NCBI GenBank assembly: GCA_963696875.1
Contig: CAVOLQ010000001.1
Coordinates: 186,001 to 250,000, forward strand
Source of the DNA: Albibacterium sp963696875
GTDB taxonomy: Bacteria; Bacteroidota; Bacteroidia; Sphingobacteriales; Sphingobacteriaceae
DNA length: 64,000 nucleotides
Direction: 5' to 3'
Each line of letters starts with the position of its first letter. Positions within the stretch are counted from its first letter, which is position 1. The notes beneath the pieces were generated by a model, which saw only the letters and a list, made by a program, of their open reading frames with translations, was not told the DNA's origin and searched no databases. Shown here one piece after another: positions 7,558 through 15,467 of the stretch. The translations under genes were made by a program, and so were the position numbers.

Positions 7558-9687
7558 ATGAGATATTTTTTTTCTTATCTATCCTTTATAGCAGTTGTAA
7601 TTATCACTTGTTTTTGGAGTGATGCTGCCGCGCAAAACAAGCAAACCGATGTCATTATTTGTACAAATGGACCGACAGATCTAACCGATATCTTAGATGC
7701 AAATCATTATCAATATGAAGTGTATGCACAACCTCTGGCTGCGGTAAAAGCTGCTAAACGGAATGCTGGAGTCTTATTTATCGCTAATGATTATCCCGTC
7801 AAACGAGTAAAACTTGATAAAGATGTCTTGAAAATAGCAGCCGATAAGAACCTGAAAATATATGTTGAATACCCCGAATCCTCTTCTGCCATTCCCATTG
7901 GAGATTCAATAATCCATACCCAATTGGAAAGAGGAATTGTAAGTTCCAATAACATTAAGGGTGTTGATTCGCTTGATTTAATAGCGATTCACAACGCATC
8001 TGTTATTCAGACGCTTCAGAATAATAATTTATTAATTGTAGCTAAAGTCGCAGGCTTTGATGAAGCCCAATATGGAATTGCAGACGTTGTGCCTTATTCA
8101 CTTTTATTTCAACATGGCAATAGCTTGGTTGCTACCACCCGCTTAAGTAATGGAATCACTTCGCGTTTTGGTCCGGTAGATCATTTAAAGCCTATATGGG
8201 AACATATTTTTAACTGGCTTTCCCCAAAAACCGAATGGAAGTTTAACAGCTGGCCTTTGCAAGTAGCACCCGTATACAGCAAAAACGAAGTTATATCTGC
8301 CGATGCGGTCGATCATGCCATTAGCAAGGGTGTACAATGGTTTAATAACGGTCGATTCTTTGTCCATCCTTCCTGGAATCGGTTATTTTTAGAGCGACAA
8401 GGAGACGGTTCTGACGTTGCTGGCCCTCCATTAGATCAGTCCTTGCCTAATGGTGATGGTACACTTGGAGTGTTAGAGGGACATTTATCGCGTATACAAG
8501 CTGATGGTTCTCAGATTTATCGGTATTGGATGCGGGCCGACTGCAATGCTGAGGTAGCCTATGCTTTAAGTACCATGAAAGATTCGTCTAATAATGCTGA
8601 AGTTGCCACAAATTTATTGGATTATATTTTTAAAACTTCTAATCTTCGAGGGGGCAATAGGAATGATCCAAATAGTCCAAGTTATGGATTGGTAGGCTGG
8701 AGTACAACACACCCTTTTGTTTATTATGGAGATGATAATGCTAGGGTTATTCTGGGTGCTTTAGGGGCCTCTGCACGTTTAGGGGACGGTCAATGGGATC
8801 AGTACATTGCGGAAAATATCATTGCCAATTTCAGGACAACAGGCATCAACGGCTTTAGAGGAGAGCGCTTGGCAGACGATGATATTATGGAAAAAGGAGT
8901 GGATTATTTTGCCAATAGAGACCTCATTATGCCACATCCCCATTTTGAATCTTGGATGTGGGCAACTTATCTTTGGTTGTACGATAAAACAGGTTACAAA
9001 CCTTTACTCGAACAAAGTAAAAAGGCAATTGCCATTACCATGGAAAGTTACCCTAAATGGAAATGGACAAATGGCATCCAACAAGAAAGAGCTCGGATGA
9101 TCTTGCCATTGGCTTGGTTGGTCAGAGTAGATGATACCCCACAGCATCGCGAATGGTTAAATTTAATCGTTAGCAAGTTGCTAGAAAACATGGATGAGAG
9201 CGGTGCCATACGAGAAGAGCTTGGATCCAGCGCCGATGGACGGTATGGAGCCACAAAAGCAAATGCAGATTATGGCAAAAATGAAGCTCCTTTAATTGCA
9301 CAAAATGGTGATCCTGTAGCCGATATGCTTTATACGACTAATTTTGCATTTTTTGCATTAAATGAAGCCGCTGCTGCCACCAAGGACCCAAAATACGAGG
9401 AGGCGGTTTCAAAGATAGCCGATTTTTTAGTAAAAATTCAAGTGCAAAGTAAGGAGCATAATGATTTGGATGGAGCTTGGTTTAGGGCCTTCGATTACAA
9501 TCGTTGGGAATATTGGGCTTCAAATGCAGACGCAGGCTGGGGCGCTTGGGGAACGTTAACGGGGTGGACCCAAAGTTGGATCGTCAGCACCTTGAAATTG
9601 AAACAAGAAAGAAAGAGTCTTTGGGAAATCTCCAAAAATTCAAAAATCAAAAACGAGGGTTTGAAAGCGATTGACACAATGTTGTAA
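7558..9687 (+). CDS. Large exported protein of unknown function, probable alpha/alpha-barrel (six-hairpin glycosidase-like)
   Basis: 709 residues from the ATG at 7558, which gives a Sec signal (MRYFFSYLSFIAVVIITCFWSDAAAQ). Residues about 30-215 form a first region of alternating strands and helices resembling a receiver or glutamine-amidotransferase-like domain (DVIICTNGPTDLTDIL...VLFIANDYPV). From about 230 there is a long helical domain with repeated aromatic-rich hairpins (GVQWFNNGRFFVHPSWNRLF, YRYWMRADCNAEVAYALSTM, HPHFESWMWATYLWLYDKTG, DLDGAWFRAFDYNRWEYWAS), which look like the (alpha/alpha)6 toroid of six-hairpin glycosidases and lyases. I cannot place it in a CAZy family. The tight spacing behind the FAD oxidoreductase suggests joint action on one glycan or glycoside. 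Confidence 0.6.
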   Translation: MRYFFSYLSFIAVVIITCFWSDAAAQNKQTDVIICTNGPTDLTDILDANHYQYEVYAQPLAAVKAAKRNAGVLFIANDYPVKRVKLDKDVLKIAADKNLKIYVEYPESSSAIPIGDSIIHTQLERGIVSSNNIKGVDSLDLIAIHNASVIQTLQNNNLLIVAKVAGFDEAQYGIADVVPYSLLFQHGNSLVATTRLSNGITSRFGPVDHLKPIWEHIFNWLSPKTEWKFNSWPLQVAPVYSKNEVISADAVDHAISKGVQWFNNGRFFVHPSWNRLFLERQGDGSDVAGPPLDQSLPNGDGTLGVLEGHLSRIQADGSQIYRYWMRADCNAEVAYALSTMKDSSNNAEVATNLLDYIFKTSNLRGGNRNDPNSPSYGLVGWSTTHPFVYYGDDNARVILGALGASARLGDGQWDQYIAENIIANFRTTGINGFRGERLADDDIMEKGVDYFANRDLIMPHPHFESWMWATYLWLYDKTGYKPLLEQSKKAIAITMESYPKWKWTNGIQQERARMILPLAWLVRVDDTPQHREWLNLIVSKLLENMDESGAIREELGSSADGRYGATKANADYGKNEAPLIAQNGDPVADMLYTTNFAFFALNEAAAATKDPKYEEAVSKIADFLVKIQVQSKEHNDLDGAWFRAFDYNRWEYWASNADAGWGAWGTLTGWTQSWIVSTLKLKQERKSLWEISKNSKIKNEGLKAIDTML

Positions 9688-9773
9688 TTATATTATTTTT
9701 TTGATTTATAAATTTATAAATTGTTTCGCTAAATAACCTGTCAAATTACATTGAAGATATCAAGAATAAAAAT

Positions 9774-10997
9774 ATGCATAAAACTTTCTTAGAGGAATTA
9801 AATGATGAAAATCTAACGGGCGTTGCGTACAAGAACGTGAATTTGAAAAAGAATATTATTTTATTTTTTGCAAATTCAGGATCCGGTACGATAGCCGATC
9901 TTTGCAAGGAGCTGGGATTGAGTGCTCCCAAGATAACGGATATCTTAAATGAGCTGATAGCCGAAGGCTTAATTCAACATAACGGGAAGGTAAGTTCTAC
10001 AGGAGGGAGAAGACCGCATTTGTATGGTGTGGTTCCTGAATCGGCATTTTTCATAGGCGTAGATATTAAGCAATCGCATATTAATTTCGGACTTGCAGAT
10101 TTACAGAGCACAATCATTGAATCTAAAACTGTCCCCTTCACGCTTAATAATGATAAAAAGTCATTAGCGCGTTTATGCCAGCTGATTAATGAGTTTATTA
10201 AAAGCTTGCCGGTTGGGAAAGAGAAAGTATTAGGTATCGGCGTAAATATAAGTGGGCGCGTGAACCATACAACGGGCTATAGCTATAGTTTTTTCCATTT
10301 TGGTGAAGAGCCTTTAAGTAAGCTCATTGAGAAGGAAATTGGCATTCGCGTTTTCATTGAAAACGATTCAAAAGCTATGGCCTATGGCGAATTTATGTCG
10401 GTTGAAAATAACAAGGAGAAGGATATTCTGTTTTTGAACCTCGACTATGGAATAGGGATGGGGATCGTTGTCAATAGTGAAATATATTATGGAAAGTCGG
10501 GCTATGCAGGAGAGTTTGGCCACATTCCCTTTTTTGATAATGAAATAATTTGTCATTGCGGCAAGAAAGGCTGTTTAGAAACAGAAGCCTCCGGATGGGC
10601 AATGGAGCGAATGTTCCAAGAAAGACTAGCCGATAGCTCTTCAATTGTGGTAACGAAATATGAAATAAAGCCCGAGGATGTGAAGATGGAAGACATTATT
10701 CAAGCGGTGAAGGATGATGATTTTATGTCAATTGAGTTAATAGCAGAAATTGGTGAGAATTTAGGGAAAGGTATCGCTATTTTGATCAATCTGTTTAATC
10801 CTGAATTGGTGATTTTAGGCGGAAGCTTGGCCACTACGCAAGAATACATACGCCTTCCTATTAAAAGCGCAATCAACAAGTATTCTTTGAGCTTAGTGAA
10901 TAACGACACAAAGGTAGTAATGTCGCAGCTAGGAGATTCTGCAGGCATTGTCGGTGCTTGCTTATTGGTAAGGGATCGACTTTTGGTGAAGGAGTAA
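9774..10997 (+). CDS. ROK-family transcriptional regulator (NagC/Mlc/XylR type)
   Basis: 407 residues. Residues about 25-80 form a winged HTH (SGSGTIADLCKELGLSAPKI, then GLIQHNGKVSSTGGRRPHLY). The rest is a ROK sugar-kinase-like domain with the zinc motif CHCGKKGCLE near residue 260 and the ATPase-fold motifs GIGVNISGRVN and NLDYGIGMGIV. Proteins of this design repress sugar uptake and catabolic genes and are released by a sugar or sugar phosphate. Its place between the FAD/helical-barrel pair and the GMC/MFS/SusCD genes makes it the best candidate local regulator. AraC/LacI-type sequence recognition sites were not identifiable. Confidence 0.9.
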   Translation: MHKTFLEELNDENLTGVAYKNVNLKKNIILFFANSGSGTIADLCKELGLSAPKITDILNELIAEGLIQHNGKVSSTGGRRPHLYGVVPESAFFIGVDIKQSHINFGLADLQSTIIESKTVPFTLNNDKKSLARLCQLINEFIKSLPVGKEKVLGIGVNISGRVNHTTGYSYSFFHFGEEPLSKLIEKEIGIRVFIENDSKAMAYGEFMSVENNKEKDILFLNLDYGIGMGIVVNSEIYYGKSGYAGEFGHIPFFDNEIICHCGKKGCLETEASGWAMERMFQERLADSSSIVVTKYEIKPEDVKMEDIIQAVKDDDFMSIELIAEIGENLGKGIAILINLFNPELVILGGSLATTQEYIRLPIKSAINKYSLSLVNNDTKVVMSQLGDSAGIVGACLLVRDRLLVKE

Positions 10998-11032
10998 ATG
11001 AGTATTAGCCGTCAGCAATCAGCTTTCAGGTG

Positions 11033-11067
11033 TTAGGTTTTAGGTATTAGGTATTAGGTATTAGGTT
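11033..11067 (+). repeat. Five tandem TTAGGT(A/T) heptamers
   Basis: Units at 11033, 11040, 11047, 11054 and 11061 read TTAGGTT, TTAGGTA, TTAGGTA, TTAGGTA, TTAGGTT. A perfect array of this kind is prone to slippage and copy-number change. It is untranslated and about 35 bp after the ROK gene. Confidence 0.85.
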
Positions 11068-11094
11068 TTATGCGTTAGCTGGTTAATTGTGCTT

Positions 11095-11196
11095 TGTCAT
11101 GTTGAGGAACGAAGCATCTAAGTTTAGGTTAGGGACCGATAGTTGATCGCTCTTTAGCATCTCTATTTAGATCCTTCGCTACGCTCTAGGATGACA
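11095..11196. repeat. REPIN-like long imperfect palindrome, copy 1
   Basis: The ends are TGTCAT (11095) and ATGACA (to 11196), and the next bases in from each end, GAGGAACGAAGCATCT and AGATCCTTCGCTACGCTCT, are imperfect reverse complements. Further copies of one or both arms lie at 11222-11247, 14387-14431 and 22050-22134. This is the shape of paired REP sequences mobilised in trans. Confidence 0.7.
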
Positions 11197-11221
11197 AGCG
11201 TGTTAGTTTAGCTTGGAGTTT

Positions 11222-11247
11222 TGTCATGCTGAGGAACGAAGCATCTC
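11222..11247 (+). repeat. REPIN-like element, single left arm
   Basis: TGTCATGCTGAGGAACGAAG followed by CATCT, the same arm as at 11095 with one substitution (GCTG for GTTG). No matching right arm follows, so it is a solitary or decayed copy. Confidence 0.7.
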
Positions 11248-11361
11248 TCTATTTGGGCTGAAGAAGTGTTAATTCGCTGCTCTACAACCGATACGGTGGC
11301 TGATAGCTGATTACTGACAGCTGACCGCTGATAACCGATAAATTTAATTATTTTTTTAATT

Positions 11362-13074
11362 ATGATAAATATCAATTCGGGAGGAAAAGAACAACAGAGC
11401 TATGACGCAATTGTCATAGGATCGGGGATAAGTGGAGGTTGGGCGGCAAAGGAGCTTTGTGAAAAAGGACTGAAAACACTCGTTCTTGAACGAGGAAAGA
11501 ATATTGAACATGGGAAAGACTATCCTACCGCGACAAAAAATCCTTGGGAATTTGAGCATCGTGGTCAACTAAGCTTAAAAACAAAATTAGAGAATCCTAT
11601 CGCTTCACGTTGCTATGCGTTTAAAGAAGATGCAGAACATTTTTTTATAAAAGATAATGAACATCCCTACATTCAAGAAAAGCCATTTGACTGGATAAGG
11701 GGATATCAAGTAGGTGGAAAGTCGCTAATGTGGGCCCGTCAAACACAGCGTTGGAGCAAATACGACTTTGAAGGACCAGCTAGAGACGGCTTCGCAGTAG
11801 ACTGGCCTATACGCTACGAGGATATTGCGCCGTGGTATAGCCATGTAGAGAAATTCGTGGGCATCAGCGGAAATAAAGATGGTTTAGACACCCTTCCAGA
11901 TGGAGATTTCTTGCCTCCTTGGGAGTTAAATGCTGTCGAAAAAGAAATACAGCATAAAATTCATCAAAATTATTCAACTAGAAATGTAATTGTGGGCCGC
12001 TGTGCGCACCTAACGGAGCCCAAAGAAATCCATATCCAACAGGGACGGGGGAAATGCCAAGCCCGAAATTTATGTCAAAGAGGCTGTCCTTACGGGGCTT
12101 ATTTTAGTTCAAATTCCTCCACGTTACCTTGGGCAGCAAAAACAGGAAACCTTACGTTGAGACCAGACTCGGTCGTCCATTCCATAATCTATGACGATAA
12201 GAAAGAAAAGGCGATCGGCGTACAAGTAATTGATGGCATTACCATGGAAGTAACGGAATTCTTCGCGAAAATTATTTTCGTCAATGCGGCTGCCTTAAAT
12301 ACAAACTTAATCCTCCTTAATTCTATCTCTAATCGTTTCCCTAACGGTTTGGGAAATGACAATGGATTGTTGGGGAAATATGTTGCCTTTCAAAACTACC
12401 AAGGTTCTCTAACGGCCCAGATGGACGGGTTTGAGGACTCTTATTATTATGGCCGTCGCCCTACGCAGGCCATGATGCCTAATTTCAGAAATGTGCACAA
12501 GCAAGAAACCGATTTTCTACGCGGGTATATGACTTTTTTCAGTGCTTCACGAGCAGGGTGGGGAAAAAGGTTTGAAGGCGAACAATTCGGAGGCGCCTAT
12601 AAAGATGCCCTTACTGAGCCAGGTAGTTGGAGCGTATTTATGATGATGCAAGGAGAAACCATCCCAAAAGAAGAAAATCATGTCCGTTTAAGTACAGATA
12701 AAAAAGATAAATGGGGTATGCCCCTTTTGGTTACTTCTGTCGATTACGATGAAAACGACAATAGATCAACCAATGACTTTTTGATCCAAGGCGCCGAAAT
12801 GTTAGATAAAGCAGGATGCAAGAATATCCACCAACATACAAGCAAACAAGCCCCCGGTCTCGATATTCACGAAGTTGGAGGCGTCCGAATGGGAAAAGAT
12901 CCAGAAACCTCGTTGTTAAACCAATGGAATCAAATGCATGCCTGCCCAAATGTATTTGTTACCGATGGTGCTTGCATGACATCTACAGGTACTCAAAACC
13001 CATCAATCACTTTTATGGCTTTAACAGCAAGAGCGGTGGACTATGCGGTTAAGGAATTAAACCGAGTGAAATGA
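11362..13074 (+). CDS. GMC-family FAD oxidoreductase
   Basis: 570 residues. The N-terminal FAD site is YDAIVIGSGISGGWAAKEL followed by LVLERG; the GMC signature region GYQVGGKSLMWARQTQRW is near residue 118. The C-terminal catalytic part has HEVGGVRMG and TGTQNPSITFMALTARAV, supplying the usual His and Asn/His pair. A cysteine-rich stretch (CQARNLCQRGCPYGAYF, about residue 233) is typical of the Bacteroidota/Proteobacteria branch that oxidises sugars and polyols together with a gluconate-dehydrogenase subunit-3 protein; no such small subunit gene is adjacent. No signal peptide is visible. The MFS transporter follows after 61 bp. Confidence 0.9.
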   Translation: MININSGGKEQQSYDAIVIGSGISGGWAAKELCEKGLKTLVLERGKNIEHGKDYPTATKNPWEFEHRGQLSLKTKLENPIASRCYAFKEDAEHFFIKDNEHPYIQEKPFDWIRGYQVGGKSLMWARQTQRWSKYDFEGPARDGFAVDWPIRYEDIAPWYSHVEKFVGISGNKDGLDTLPDGDFLPPWELNAVEKEIQHKIHQNYSTRNVIVGRCAHLTEPKEIHIQQGRGKCQARNLCQRGCPYGAYFSSNSSTLPWAAKTGNLTLRPDSVVHSIIYDDKKEKAIGVQVIDGITMEVTEFFAKIIFVNAAALNTNLILLNSISNRFPNGLGNDNGLLGKYVAFQNYQGSLTAQMDGFEDSYYYGRRPTQAMMPNFRNVHKQETDFLRGYMTFFSASRAGWGKRFEGEQFGGAYKDALTEPGSWSVFMMMQGETIPKEENHVRLSTDKKDKWGMPLLVTSVDYDENDNRSTNDFLIQGAEMLDKAGCKNIHQHTSKQAPGLDIHEVGGVRMGKDPETSLLNQWNQMHACPNVFVTDGACMTSTGTQNPSITFMALTARAVDYAVKELNRVK

Positions 13075-13135
13075 GCTCATTAATGCAAAAAATTATAGGC
13101 ACTAATTAATAAAAACAAATTATTTCAATGAAAAT

Positions 13136-14362
13136 ATGAATCAGAGCTCTTTAAGCAAGCCAAATTACACCCCAGCATTAATATCACTAGCAGTTTTATA
13201 TTTCATGATGGGTTTCATCACCGTCTTGAACGATACTTTAGTGCCATTTTTCAAAGCTGGTTTTACGTTAAATTATTCACAGTCGTCTCTGGTGCAGTTT
13301 TATTTCTTTCTGACCTATGGCCTAATCTCTATCCCTTCAGGCAGGATTGTAGAAAAAATAGGCTATAAAAATGGCATGGTTAGCGGTTTTTTGATTGCTG
13401 CTTTTGGAGCCTTTCTCTTTTACCCAGCGTCCATTTTTCATACCTATGAATTGTTTTTAGCTGCCCTTTTCATTGTAGCCATTGGCATCGTTCTTTTGCA
13501 AGTAGCTGCCAATCCCTATATCACGGTATTAGGACCAGCAAAAACCGCTGCCTCCCGCTTAACCTTGATTCAAGGAGTGGGATCCATCGGAACGACGGTA
13601 TCCCCTTTATTTGGAGCTTATTTTATCTTATCCCGCTTAGAAGAGTCTACTGCGTCGAGTGATGCGGTGATCATTCCTTACCTTCTCATAGGAGCAACCT
13701 TGTTAACCATTGCTCTTGTCGTTTCGCGACTAGCCTTGCCGGTTATCAAATCGGAACCGGTTAAAATGGAAAACCATTCGGTCCAGGAAGTAAGCAGCAT
13801 ATTCAATTTTAGGAATTTAAATTACGGTATCATAGCGATCTTCATGTACGTAGGAGCCGAAGTGGCTATCGGTACTTTCTTAACCAATTATATTTCGGAT
13901 ACGCTGAAGATTGCCGAACATGCGGCCAATAACTATGTGGCCTTCTATTGGGGAGGAATGCTTGTAGGTCGATTGATTGGTGCTTGGGTATTGAAATCGT
14001 TAAAGCCTGCTTACGTATTAGCGGGAGTAGCTGCATTGGCCTCACTTTTGATACTTATCTCCATCAGTACTACAGGAAACATAGCGGTATGGACTATCAT
14101 TGCTGTTGGATTATGCAACTCCATCATGTTTGCAGTTATATTTTCTTTATCGGTAGGCGGGCTTGGAAACTATACTACACGAGCTTCCGGGTTATTGTCT
14201 ACAGCGATTGTAGGCGGTGCCATTGTTCCTTATGCCCAAGGTTTTGTCAGAGATCACTCCTCCTGGACGATGGCCTTTCTTATTCCGCTTCTCTGTTACC
14301 TTTTTATCGTGTTTTATGGGCTAAATGGTTACCGATCCAAAACGAGTCCTTACGGGAAGTGA
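13136..14362 (+). CDS. FHS/FucP-type sugar MFS transporter
   Basis: 408 residues with 12 predicted membrane helices in two bundles of six, joined by the loop around EPVKMENHSVQEVSS. The N-terminal half carries FMMGFITVLNDTLVPFF, FYFFLTYGLISIPSGRIVEKIGYK and LLQVAANPYITVLGP, which are signatures of the fucose/glucose-galactose proton symporters (FucP/GluP). It therefore imports a monosaccharide across the inner membrane. Together with the neighbouring SusCD pair and the ROK regulator it completes an uptake route. Specificity cannot be deduced. Confidence 0.9.
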   Translation: MNQSSLSKPNYTPALISLAVLYFMMGFITVLNDTLVPFFKAGFTLNYSQSSLVQFYFFLTYGLISIPSGRIVEKIGYKNGMVSGFLIAAFGAFLFYPASIFHTYELFLAALFIVAIGIVLLQVAANPYITVLGPAKTAASRLTLIQGVGSIGTTVSPLFGAYFILSRLEESTASSDAVIIPYLLIGATLLTIALVVSRLALPVIKSEPVKMENHSVQEVSSIFNFRNLNYGIIAIFMYVGAEVAIGTFLTNYISDTLKIAEHAANNYVAFYWGGMLVGRLIGAWVLKSLKPAYVLAGVAALASLLILISISTTGNIAVWTIIAVGLCNSIMFAVIFSLSVGGLGNYTTRASGLLSTAIVGGAIVPYAQGFVRDHSSWTMAFLIPLLCYLFIVFYGLNGYRSKTSPYGK

Positions 14363-14386
14363 GGGGTCAGCTATCAGCCTAGACAG

Positions 14387-14431
14387 AAATGCTTCGTTCC
14401 TCAGCATGACAACGTTTTTTTTTGTCATGCT
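14387..14431. repeat. REPIN-like element, copy 3, with terminator-like hairpin
   Basis: On the minus strand it contains the same arm as 11095 and 11222 (the plus strand reads ATGCTTCGTTCCTCAGCATG). AGCATGACAA (14403-14412) and TTGTCATGCT (14422-14431) are perfectly complementary across a T-rich loop. It lies between the converging MFS gene and the small minus-strand gene, so it may end transcription from both sides. Confidence 0.65.
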
Positions 14432-14442
14432 AGAGCGAAGGA

Positions 14443-14673
14443 CTACGAATTAGAGCGAAAATGACCTTTACTTAATTTGTCATATGTTTCTGCCGTAATC
14501 TCATTCTGCTCTTCCCAAGTACCTGTAGCTTTATCCAGTTTCTTTGCCAATAATTTCACCGCAAGACTCCTCACTAATTGGAAGTCCTCATCGGATAATG
14601 GTTTTTTGAACAAGCGAAGCATCATGAGTTGCTGCTCATTTAATGAATTTGATATTTCCATGTCTACTGCCAT
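14443..14673 (-). CDS. Small antitoxin-like protein, orphan
   Basis: 76 residues, mostly helical and charged. The order LNEQQLMMLRLF-KKPLSDEDFQLVRSLAVKLLAKKLDKA-TWEEQNEITAETYDKL-GHFR resembles a Bacteroidota family of small proteins usually encoded beside a PIN-domain toxin (pattern: Q-x-L-x-L ... L-S-E-E-D ... A-x-K-L-D ... W-E-x-x-x ... H-x-R). No PIN-type gene is adjacent on either side, so it would be an orphan. The family link is from memory of the pattern and is uncertain; it could be any small conserved protein. The ORF is convergent with the transporter and separated from it by a repeat. Confidence 0.5.
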   Translation of the reverse strand: MAVDMEISNSLNEQQLMMLRLFKKPLSDEDFQLVRSLAVKLLAKKLDKATGTWEEQNEITAETYDKLSKGHFRSNS

Positions 14674-15467
14674 ACAACAAAGATATTTAAATTAGAGAAC
14701 ATTATAAATAGCTACAATTTTTTTAAGAGCTGCCGTATATAGCTTTACCCTTAAAGCCCCTCGACCATACCCTCAAATGTGGCCTTGGAAGTAGCAATCA
14801 TCCTAACAAGCTATACATATAAACTATCTCCGGCTATCAAACTATAATAACACGCTTATATCTTGAAGCACTAAAGACCATAACCATAAATGTGGCCTTG
14901 GAAGTCCCGGTAGTGATATCCTGCTTTCTAGCACCAAAGCAGCATAGGGACTTACGCAGCCACGAGGTTTTTGTTTCTTTTTTACGGAAAAAAAGAAAAT
15001 CTCTCAGCTGATAACCGATAATCAATTTTGAACTTGAATCAGAACTAAATTGAAAATAATAGAAGGAAAGTAAAAGTTATTTAATAAATCACTAAGATTT
15101 AAGGGATTAATAGTGAAATACAATAAATTTAAAAAGTGTAAATTTCGTAAAAAAAACGTATCATAATATCGTAAAATTATTATTTTTGGAATATAAAGTA
15201 TTATATTCAGCGATATTTTAAGAAGAACGCTACTATTACAGGATATTTTTGTATGTTTGGCGAATTAAATGAGTTGGTGACTTAATTCACTGACGTCTAA
15301 AGATGGAGGGTGTTTTAAGGCTTATTTAGTGTTTAAACGATAACTTTATTAATGGGGAAAAATTTACAAAAACAAACTACCAGTTTTAATTGGCTTAGCG
15401 ATAGCCGTGGCTTTGGGTTTTCAATTTCCGAGAACTCATTATTTTCAAACAATTAATTATAATAAAC
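14674..15467. promoter_or_regulatory. 794-bp non-coding leader region upstream of susC
   Basis: No credible gene. It holds an imperfect 30-bp direct repeat (14763-14792 and 14876-14905, both ending in AAATGTGGCCTTGGAAGT), an AGCTGA repeat unit (15003-15013) and then about 450 very AT-rich bases. Two back-to-back matches to the Bacteroidota -7 box, TATTTTTG (15244-15251) and TATGTTTG (15252-15259), are the only promoter candidates, without a good -33 TTTG. They would give an untranslated leader of about 200 bases for susC. Confidence 0.45.
14763..14905 (+). repeat. Imperfect 30-bp direct repeat, two copies 113 bp apart
   Basis: Copies at 14763-14792 and 14876-14905 both begin GACCATA and both end AAATGTGGCCTTGGAAGT, differing only at a few central bases. 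They are in the susC upstream region and could be remnants of an element end. Confidence 0.75.

Larger units (their letters stand above)
10998..11361. repeat. Intergenic region filled with dispersed short repeats
   Basis: No gene here. It holds, in order: AGC-rich repeat units (11010-11030); five tandem heptamers TTAGGT(A/T) at 11033-11067; a long imperfect inverted repeat at 11095-11196 whose left arm TGTCATGTTGAGGAACGAAG pairs imperfectly with CTTCGCTACGCTCTAGGATGACA-type sequence on the right; a second left-arm copy at 11222-11247; and a further AGCTGA-rich cluster at 11299-11340. All three families recur elsewhere in the window, so this is a repeat-accumulating spacer, not a gene. Confidence 0.75.

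Noticed and set aside
11033..11067. CRISPR array
   Set aside because: Units are 7 bp, directly adjacent and without spacers; no cas genes are near.
14837..15025. 62-residue minus-strand ORF before susC
   Set aside because: Low-complexity, rich in basic and aromatic residues, overlaps the direct repeat; no start context and no family resemblance, so taken as chance.
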